A DNA stretch of 64,000 nucleotides from Branchiostoma floridae (Eukaryota > Chordata > Leptocardii > Amphioxiformes > Branchiostomatidae): positions 16,553,048-16,617,047 of the forward strand of contig NC_049995.1 of the NCBI RefSeq assembly GCF_000003815.2, read 5' to 3'. The stretch's first letter is position 1. Each line of letters opens with the position of its first letter. The position numbers and the translations under genes are program-made. Positions 57,501 to 64,000 of the stretch are shown one piece after another. The notes beneath the pieces were generated by a model. That model was not told the DNA's origin. It ran no database searches and worked only from the letters and a program-made list of their open reading frames with translations.

Positions 57501-60500
57501 GACGTCAGCAACCGTAGCCTAGAGGGTAGTCACGTTATCCTTGTCACCGGGCAGTATGACGTCATTGTTAGAATTCAAAGCCTTCAAGATCATGTTCAAG
57601 ACCAACGCTGAACGTGTTGTTGCAGTGACTAATTCGATATAAAGGTTAATGTAGTATAAGCTTGAGTTTTTCCATCTCTTAAATGATGCTAGCATTAAAT
57701 ATGGTAGTTGGACACATGTAGCACTGCCATTGGACTAACCCCTACTGTAGGGCAAAGTATTTAAGTTGCCAAGAGTCAAAAAGCCTTTTCGCACGTTTTA
57801 CGTACGTGTAAATAACACTTATATGTCGATAGATCCTTGACCGAGTAATGGCTAAGAGTTGTACTGAGACTTTAAACTGGTTCATACATGTACCTTTTCC
57901 CTATCTTAACACACAGCTTTTGAAAACAGCATGGGAGTTGAACACACACTGCTGCCATAGCCAGGCAACGTGTGGTACGGCTCAACTCCCATGGTGTGTG
58001 TTCAACTCCCATACTAACCATCCTAACCATTGGAATAGTCTTGAGATGTGTTTTTGAGAAATCACACAATGACTGTAGACTCTTAAGGGATAAGATGGTC
58101 TTGGAAATAAGTAGGAAATGTGGAATTATAAGTGTCAATGATTCATATTATTGACGCAGCGCTACATTCAATGAGAAATCATGACACATAACAGAACGGA
58201 GGAGGAAGTGAGCTTCATTTCCTTTCATCTAGCTAGATTGGAGAACAATATTTTTATCCTCCTCTAGGCAACAGAATTCTCGGAAGGAAGATTGAACAAA
58301 TGATTCAACACACAGATGACGGTATAGCGATATAGATTCTTCATGGTTTCATTCAGGACTTAAGCGACATTTCCTGCTTTCTAGCTCGTCAACAGAAAAA
58401 CATGATTATCCCCTCTTGGCAAAAGAATCTTCAAGGGTATAAAAGTGACCTTCTTGTCTAAAGGTCTTCTCCGGATCTATTTGTTATTTGTTATTGGGTG
58501 GGCCGACTATTCGCTCTTTGCAGTCAGGGGCTGAATTGCAAGGAACTTGCAATAGGCGGGGCTAAATCGCAAGGGCCTGGAGCGAGCTGCCATTCCGCGC
58601 CACTTAGGTACGGTAGTAATTGCCCCAGGTGCGGCCAAGGTACTGTAGGTTTTGAACCACTCCCACCGCACCTTGGCACGTGTGGCGGGTTCTTTATACC
58701 CCCCTCACATTAGGCGCGATTCGATCGGACGACGAGTCTGCGAGGTCAAAATTACGAGGAGGCATGACCCTGACGGGAAGGGGGGAACTCTACCATTTCT
58801 TCGTCGGCATCAGGGTCATGCCTCCTCGTAAACTAGAGCTCGCAAACTCGTCGTCCGATCGAATCGCGCCGAATGTGAGGGGGGTATTAACGTGCCTGGG
58901 GTATGGCTCTCCCCAGACACGGGACATCCATCTAACGTCCTTATCCGAGGGACGACCCTAACTCAAGCTAAGTACTCATTTTCCTGATCCTTGATATGAT
59001 GAGTCACCATGACGCGTCAGTCACGGCACGGAATGATATAAGCGGCATTTCCTGTTATCTAGCGCAACTAGAAGATGTTTATCCCTTTCTTGGCAACAAA
59101 TTCTTCACGACGATAAAGGCGATTGTCATAAAGACGTTTTCTTCCTTAATGTGTGAGTAACACGCGCGTGTCCCGAGATGCTTTTGCTGACTCATGAGCA
59201 TTTAGAAGCTTACTGCTTTGTACTGACGCACGCGAGTACGATCAAAGCATCAACCCATGGCCAACCTCAGCTGAACCTTCTCCACTCATAAACAACCGAG
59301 TACAGGAGCCTCATGTTAAAAGCTTGTTTAAACCAAGGATAAAACAACAATGCACAGTCGGGACTATGTAATACTATGTTTCTGCAAAAAGAGGTATAGG
59401 CTTCACGTTATCAGTCAAACATATGATTTATTTGCAACAACAGAGATGGTTGTTTCCTGTTGTTGAACGATATTTAACACTGAACATACTATATTCTTCT
59501 CGGAAGTCTGTAGTCCATCAAACGAATGCCACGCGCCTAGCATCGAAGGGAAATGACAAACAAAATACTCCCTTCGTAGAACCAACTCGGAAGCTGGTTC
59601 AAAAGTGATATTGACTTTCTTACAACAGAATAAAGGAGCCTCGTGTTAAAAGCAAGTCTATATCAGAGTTCAATAGATTTAATACGAAGATAAAAACACG
59701 GGGCTATGCAATATCATGTTACTGCTACGTACAGGCTCGTTCACGTTTTTCGTTAAACAAATATTTTATTTGCAACGATAGAGAAGCGATCGTTTCCTTT
59801 TGTTGAATAATCAACGCTTAGCATGCCATCCCCTTCTCGGAAGTCTGTAATCCATGCGACTAGCATCAAAGGGAAGTGGAAAACAAAACACTCCCAATAG
59901 TAAATGGTTAACTAGAATTAAGATTAATAGGGATATGCATAAGTTTTTTCTTGTTTCTGAAAACCTTATTGATAGTCCACACAATGTACAAATATCATGG
60001 GGCACTTTCTGTATCCAATGATTTGCATCAATATCTCAGTTTATTTCTGTTTTGATTTATGGTTTGGGACAAGTTGATGTCCCTTTGTTTTGTTTTGATG
60101 TGTTGTGTTGTGTTGGTTCGTACTACTGAATTAAAAAAAAAAAATTAAAAAAAAAAACACTCCCTTCGTAGAACCGATACGGAAGCTGTTTCATAAGTGG
60201 CATTAACTTTCTCCAATCACAAACATGTTTCTGCAAAAGCAACTATTTGCAACGAGAGATGGTTGTTTCTTTTTATTGTAATACGTCCCTCGGATAGGAC
60301 GTTAAATGGAGGTCCCGTGTCTGGGAAGAGCCATACCCCGGGCACGTTAAAGAACCCGCCACATGTGCGATGGTGCGGTGTGAGCGGTTCAAAACCTACA
60401 GTACCTTGGCCGCACCTGGGGCAATTACTGTCGTATTGAGGTCACCTGAGTGGCGCCGAATGGCAGCTCGCTCCAGACACTTGCGACAGTCGTATTGAGG

Positions 60501-63475
60501 TCACTTGAGTGGCGCCGAATGGCAGCTCGCTCCAGACCCTTGCGATTTAGCCCCGCCTATTGTAAGCTCCTCGCAATTCAGCCCCTGGCTGCAAAGAGTG
60601 AGTAGTCGGCCCACCCAATAGCAATAACCAAAAATAACAATTGTATGCCAGACCCTTCTCGGTAGCCCATCAAGCCATTGCCACGCGCCTAGCAGCGAAG
60701 GAAAGCGGCAAACAAAATAATCTCTTCGTAAGTGGTATTAAATCGCCATGAATAACGGCTTAACATGCTTGGGGTTAATCTGCTATGTAGTGGCGCGGAA
60801 GGGTCGTCGTCTTTTCGAACGGCCGTCGCCAAGTCAAGTCAAGCGCAACAATTGCAACGGTTACAATATAAAGCAAAGTGGAGTATATAGTATATAGCTA
60901 TATACTTAGCAAGATTGATAAAATACTGTAACAATACATGTAGGTTTTAAGACTTTACAGTATTAAACAAAACATGGTATAAAGTCAAACAAAGCCAAAA
61001 TGTTATGTCAGTCTACTTGTTGATAACAAATATCTAGTACATGTACAAGATACATTTAGTCTGTATGTCATACATAAAAACTTTCTGCTGCAGTACCATG
61101 GTTAGCCAACAGGAGGCTCAAATTCGCGGAGGACAGTAAGGTCACCAACCCCTACCCACGTACCAAATATCATTGCAATCCGTCCTGAGGTTCTTGAGAT
61201 ATACCGCGGGACACATGCACACAAAAACAAAAGTTCTACTGGAGTACCAAGGTCACCCAACAGGAGGCCTAAAATCATGGAGGACAGTGAGGTCACCAAC
61301 CCCTACCCACGTACCAAATATTATCGCGATCCGTCCAGAGGTTCTTAAGATATTCGACCGTACATACACAAATGAGAACTCTACGCAGAGTGAAAACTAT
61401 ACCTCCATTTTTCCAGGAGGTAACAGGTTGTGATTGTCAACGGACCGTGTTAAGCCTTGCGTGGGTGTTCACGTTGCCGCCACGGAGGTGAATATCTAAT
61501 TGCTTGTGACCTTCAAGAGAAATTGATACGGGACTGACATATCGAGCAGTTGCTAGGATACCAAGTTTGTTGATACTGGGGTCATATTTCCCAACCGAGC
61601 CAAATTTCTGCTCCGCGAGACTTTGGAAGTGTGTTTTTGTGCGTGGCGTTATTGTTGGCGTATTTTTGTTACAGCAAAAAAAGACATACAGTACAAATGC
61701 AGTGGTGCTTCACTCAAACAGACTGGCTTATATTAACGGTACCACTGGGCAAAACGTGATACATGACATATATCAGAAAACATGTAAACGGGAACGTGTG
61801 ATGCACAGGAACAATGACGGGCAATTGAACTACAGCAAAAAACAGCTGACATTGATCATGATGGTGAAAACACTGGTAAAAGATTCATGTTGAAATGCAA
61901 TTGAAATCAGTTGTGAAAACGTTTTGTTTTGCCCAAAGCAGCGGTGAGGCAAATATTTGACAGGGGTGCAAATTTCACGCATCACCGGATAAAACAACAA
62001 TGTGATCTTGGCATTACGCGGCTTCTATCACCCCAACCTCCTCTAGTAGATTAACAGAACACATAAATTTTAGAAAAGGTGGGGCTTTTCGTCTCCCTTT
62101 GCTTTCAAAAAAGAAGTCAAACCCAACCTGTTTAGACATAGCCAACACTAGTATTAGAGTAGAATATTGTTCATAACTGTCCATTGTCACTTGTATATCT
62201 ATATATATATATGCTTATACCATTTACTTGCAATTAGCCCTCGGGCACGAACTTGCAAATAAACTTTTTCATTAACCAGGCCCTGGCCAACACAGCACAA
62301 GAAGTTGTGGCGTACAATTTTGGATGTTTTGAAAAGCAAAGTCTCTTATAAACGGGGATCACAGATTTGGTGTAAAAAAAAGTGTTCTACGAAATTCTCT
62401 CATGTGATATTCTACCAACCACTCAGTTAGAACGGACTCCATCACTACAGCATGTATCTATTTTGTACCTTTACCACAATTAAATGTTTGCGTCCTTTTT
62501 GAATCCATTCACATTTTGACGCAGACGTTGGCATTTTTAAAACCACTGCCTGCTATGTTGCATATATATTTCCAGAAAGGCACGACCAGGTAATGACTAA
62601 CATTACAGGTGTATTTTGTCGTACCTTTTTTAAGGGCAACGTGACGTCACATCCGGCATCGTGAAACTCACAGCGCATGAGCAGCTGATACAGCTTTTCC
62701 CGCCAAATCCTGTGCAGATGTCGAAGGTCAGATGACGTCACCGGAGCGCGACATGTCGGGCACGAGTCTGGAAAGGAGGTACAATAATCATGTTAAATAC
62801 ATAAAATTTAAACCTTTTAGCAACCTTAATGAAATGTTCACACCAAGAACATAAAATTATTTGAAATTAAGAAAAACTTATGTACAACAAGATTGTTCGT
62901 TGATTGTTCGTTGAACAGACTAGATTGTTCGTTGAACAGACCGCTGAAGGATCCTAACATTTCAGATCTGACATCCGAGTAACGAAATTCAGAATAGAAT
63001 TTTAGACAGTCTTGCACATTTTCTTACATAAACTTCATGTATTTCATACTTTGTTGGCATATTAGAGGAACAGCGTCTATGATATGTCAGTGGTTCTTTT
63101 CTCTGCTCATTTTGTCAACATGCACACGATATCATGTTGAAGATACCGGCGCTCCAGTACAGTTGTACATTCATTTTGTATTTAATAACAATAGACGTAC
63201 AAATTATGACTTTTGATTCACAAGTAGTAAATGACCTTTGACCTCTAAACAACAAGTGACCTTTGACCTCTAAACAGCAAGTGACCTTTGACCTACAAAC
63301 TGATACCCTAACCCTTGACCTTACCGTGACTCTCGAGCCAGGGCAGGATGCAGCCCTCGCAGAAGGCGTGCTGACACCGGGAGAACTCGCGGGGGTTTTC
63401 CAGCACCTCGTGGCACACGGCGCAGGTGCAGTCGTCAGGGATGTCATCGAGGAACAGCACTTTCAAAACCCCCAT
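52069..63475 (-). CDS. RING + TRAF-type zinc finger + coiled-coil E3 ligase-like protein
   Basis: Exons 63475-63325, 62767-62625, 54308-54174, 53247-53151, 52816-52700 and, less surely, 52280-52069; phases agree and give about 284 residues. RING (C3HC4): Cys18, 21, 34, His36, Cys39, 42, 53, 56. Then a linker DLRHLHRIWREKLYQLL and a TRAF-type zinc finger region (CEFHDAGCDVTL; EECEFVTVVCPN; AEMPDHTEICQH; CEMEISYGLMGEHNC; residues ~85-160) followed by a coiled coil (~160-210, LKKDRDERLKLEKFVHDQ). The order resembles RNF41/RNF151/TRAF-type ubiquitin ligases; no MATH domain is seen. The last exon is Arg/Ser-rich, without known domain, and only phase-compatibility supports it; alternatively the preceding exon reads on to a stop at 52551. 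Zinc-finger exon copies and an internal first exon are noted separately. Confidence 0.82.
52281..52699. other. Intron/flank of the RING/TRAF-like gene
   Basis: No feature recognised apart from the possible read-through end of the 52816-52700 exon (stop at 52551). Confidence 0.4.
52817..53150. other. Intron with a short inverted repeat
   Basis: CGCCTTATTCGGGATCAATACTGA (52882-52906, described in part) pairs with ACTGATCC..GGCGACA near 52983-53010, suggesting a decayed MITE. No coding signal. Confidence 0.45.
53713..54308 (-). repeat. Tandem array of TRAF zinc-finger exon copies
   Basis: Unit 1 (54308-54174, 45 codons) is the full exon. Units 2 (54137-54051) and 3 (54010-53924) are 87-bp copies lacking the first 16 codons, each with an in-phase acceptor CTGGAG and donor GTACG. 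Unit 4 (53895-53809) keeps 29 codons and a donor but its acceptor is lost (ATTGAAT). Unit 5 (53765-53713) has a ~34-bp internal deletion. Units are separated by (AAAC)n tracts; period about 115-127 bp. Units 2 and 3 are phase 0-0, so inclusion would keep the frame and add 29 residues each (NKPCAVRLPRAE...EICQHRLVS). In unit 2 the last Cys is Gly. Confidence 0.85.
54506..54739. mobile_element. MITE-like element containing an (AT)n tract
   Basis: GGACGCGGTCA at the left and TGACCGCGCCC at the right are inverted; an inner pair is CGTGCGATCGTCG / CGATCGTACGACG. (AT)n occupies 54517-54562. Confidence 0.6.
54805..54996. mobile_element. hAT-like MITE with CCGTAGTA target duplication
   Basis: Element 54813-54988, left end GTCATCTCAAGGCAGAT, right end CTGCTTGGAGATTA, flanked by exact 8-bp CCGTAGTA at 54805-54812 and 54989-54996. 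Same family as 29248, 34408 and 43919. Confidence 0.85.
55363..55539. mobile_element. Tigger-like MITE
   Basis: Ends TACAGTGAAAGCCAGTTAAT and TTAAGCGGCTTCCACTGTA with TA borders, the Tc1/mariner/pogo pattern. Confidence 0.75.
55540..56440. other. Intron, nothing recognised
   Basis: Within the long intron of the RING/TRAF-like gene. No exon, RNA or clear repeat. Confidence 0.45.
56445..56600 (+). mobile_element. tRNA-derived SINE
   Basis: A box TGGTTAGCGGCC, B box GAGTTCTATTCC about 40 bp later, and a downstream body (GACGTTAAGCCGTGATCCA). Stems are imperfect. Confidence 0.65.
56970..57032 (-). CDS. Candidate alternative first exon of the RING/TRAF-like gene
   Basis: ATG at 57032-57030 opens MGAVPCRICVVSVDNVDFQ and two more residues, ending in a good donor (CAG/GTAGGA) at phase 0. 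That joins directly to the zinc-finger exon at 54308. A TATAAAA box lies 130 bp upstream of the ATG. The product would lack the RING and start at the TRAF finger. The frame stays open upstream of the ATG for about 50 codons, so a longer internal exon is also possible. Confidence 0.5.
57162..57168 (-). promoter_or_regulatory. TATA box of internal promoter
   Basis: Minus-strand TATAAAA in the context GTGTATAAAACGCC, followed by a CA repeat. Expected start near 57135. Confidence 0.5.
57180..57920. other. Intron, nothing recognised
   Basis: No exon or repeat seen upstream of the internal promoter. Confidence 0.4.
57931..58016. repeat. Short inverted repeat ATGGGAGTTGAACACACAC
   Basis: ATGGGAGTTGAACACACAC at 57930 and its complement GTGTGTGTTCAACTCCCAT ending at 58016, with an extra CTCAACTCCCAT in between. 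Confidence 0.7.
58491..58945 (+). mobile_element. SINE-like repeat split by a Harbinger-type MITE
   Basis: 58491-58696 and 58887-58945 form one repeat starting TTATTGGGTGGGCCGACTA and ending ATCCGAGGGACG, matched by the inverted copy 60283-60620. The sequence is interrupted exactly in TTCTTTAACGTGCC. Confidence 0.75.
58694..58889. mobile_element. PIF/Harbinger-like MITE, TTA duplication
   Basis: 190-bp element 58697-58886 with ends TACCCCCCTCACATT / AATGTGAGGGGGGTA and long inner arms (GATTCGATCGGACGACGAGT). TTA flanks both sides, the target duplication of PIF/Harbinger. The empty site is visible in the 60283-60620 repeat copy. Confidence 0.85.
59283..60770. repeat. Diverged ~340-bp tandem repeats
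   Basis: Four copies share GGAGCCTCRTGTTAAAAGC, TTATTTGCAAC, TTCTCGG(A/T)AG(T/C)C, CGCGCCTAGCA and CAAAATA/CACTCCCTTCG. Copy starts are near 59300, 59632, 60150 (partial) and 60640 (partial). A SINE-like repeat splits the third. Confidence 0.65.
60283..60620 (-). mobile_element. SINE-like repeat, inverted copy
   Basis: Reverse complement of the 58491-58945 repeat without its MITE. It contains a local ~58-bp duplication (CCGAATGGCAGCTCGCTCCA at 60459 and 60517). Confidence 0.7.
61096..61388. repeat. Two tandem ~147-bp units
   Basis: Units share CAACAGGAGG, GGAGGACAGT, GTCACCAACCCCTACCCACG, GTACCAAATAT and GATCCGTCC / CAATCCGTCC. No coding function seen. Confidence 0.8.
61389..62624. other. 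Intron, nothing recognised
   Basis: Long-intron sequence of the RING/TRAF-like gene. The 108-codon plus-strand frame at 61567-61893 shows no motif. Confidence 0.45.
62625..62767 (-). CDS. RING/TRAF-like gene exon 2
   Basis: Acceptor CTTTCCAG, donor GTACGA. Completes the RING with SCPTCRAP, then the helix HRIWREKLYQLLMRC and CEFHDAGCDVTLPLKK, the first TRAF-type finger Cys pair. Leaves in phase 0. Confidence 0.88.
63232..63293. promoter_or_regulatory. Three DR1 nuclear-receptor-like sites, 25-bp period
   Basis: TGACCTTTGACC occurs at 63232, 63257 and 63282, each the complement of GGTCAAAGGTCA, the DR1 consensus for HNF4/RXR/PPAR/COUP-type receptors. It sits in intron 1, starting 32 bp from exon 1. 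Confidence 0.7.
63325..63475 (-). CDS. RING/TRAF-like gene exon 1
   Basis: ATG at 63475-63473, donor GTAAGG. Encodes MGVLKVLFLDDIPDDCTCAV, CQHAFCEGCILPW and ends LESH plus one base; RING ligands Cys18, 21, 34, His36, Cys39, 42. Confidence 0.9.
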
Positions 63476-63721
63476 GTTGATCCTCTCTCGCGCCGTTTTT
63501 CTTGTGATGAATTTCCAAGGACCGTGTCTTTAATTTGTGCACTGAAATAGAATGAAAAAAAAGTGTCAAACGAATTTTGAAATATCCTTACATCAAAGCA
63601 ATCTCAAGTTGGGAGTAGTGTTTAGACATTTTCTTTTATTTGACGACTGTTTCAGGCGATCGCTGAGATGACACTAATGCCATCTAGCGAAGTTGAAAAT
63701 ATTTGCAGAAACACATGTGCC

Positions 63722-63732
63722 TGACGTCATTG
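63722..63732 (-). promoter_or_regulatory. CRE plus CCAAT-like promoter element
   Basis: TGACGTCATTGG (minus-strand CCAATGACGTCA) lies about 250 bp upstream of the RING/TRAF-like start codon, a plausible proximal promoter. Inference. Confidence 0.4.
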
Positions 63733-64000
63733 GCCGTTCCCATGGTACCGTTAATCACCAAAGTCCATTTGCATCTCTTGCGGGCGATGTTTCGTGTCGC
63801 CTCAGCGAAGAATTGGATTGGCTAGGCCTATTGACGGGAAGTTCCTGTCAATAACTTAATACTTTTGGACTGACAACAGGATGTTCTTGTCAATAGCTAA
63901 TCTTTGATTTGACGAAAAGAATGTATGTTTAAGATGGTGCAAAATTGAGCCACCACGCCCTGATATATCCGGCTTGCATTTACATGCACTGTGTACCGCA

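Noticed and set aside
61567-61893. 108-codon plus-strand frame
   Set aside because: No motif and lies within a long intron of the opposite-strand gene.

Overview
The window looks like a stretch of an invertebrate animal genome. Genes are split into short exons with GT-AG introns, two genes carry vertebrate-type domain organisation, and most of the space is intronic or intergenic DNA full of short inverted-repeat transposons, tRNA-derived SINEs, microsatellites and retroelement scraps. A lancelet (Branchiostoma) is my best guess; this is inference from the gene sequences and the repeat style, not a database match.

Layout. (1) 1-29230, plus strand: the 3' part of a 6-phosphofructokinase gene. 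Four exons are readable (173-284, 795-897, 21676-21790, 29119-29230), together with a second, diverged version of the penultimate exon (24623-24722) that fits the same splice phases and appears to be a mutually exclusive alternative. The 20.8-kb intron holds many mobile elements and three damaged copies of the penultimate exon. (2) 29231-34960: a hAT-like MITE just after the PFK stop, a GIY-YIG retroelement fragment, an AT-rich stretch that may be 3' UTR, and two MITEs. (3) 35429-41977, plus strand: a complete 10-exon flavin-containing monooxygenase of about 536 residues, with broken duplicates of its promoter/exon 1, exon 2 and exon 5. (4) 44683-51975: a 7.3-kb DNA transposon with 15-bp terminal inverted repeats. 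It has two convergent genes: a THAP/coiled-coil/DDE transposase (plus), whose THAP exon carries a one-base frameshift, and an apparently intact seven-exon gene (minus) for a SWIM-YqaJ nuclease-PHD protein. The architecture matches the ISL2EU/IS4EU class of animal transposons. (5) 52069-63475, minus strand: a RING plus TRAF-type zinc finger plus coiled-coil gene (RNF41/TRAF-like) with a tandem array of zinc-finger exon copies and a candidate internal TATA promoter that would skip the RING.

How it fits together. The host genes are unrelated in function (glycolysis, xenobiotic/amine oxidation, ubiquitin signalling). What links them is structural: local tandem duplication of single exons has happened in all three host genes, leaving decoy, poison or potentially usable cassette exons. 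The transposon sits immediately downstream of the RING/TRAF-like gene. The strongest candidates for novelty are the two-gene transposon with its exonuclease-chromatin-reader protein, the mutually exclusive PFK exons, and the zinc-finger exon array.
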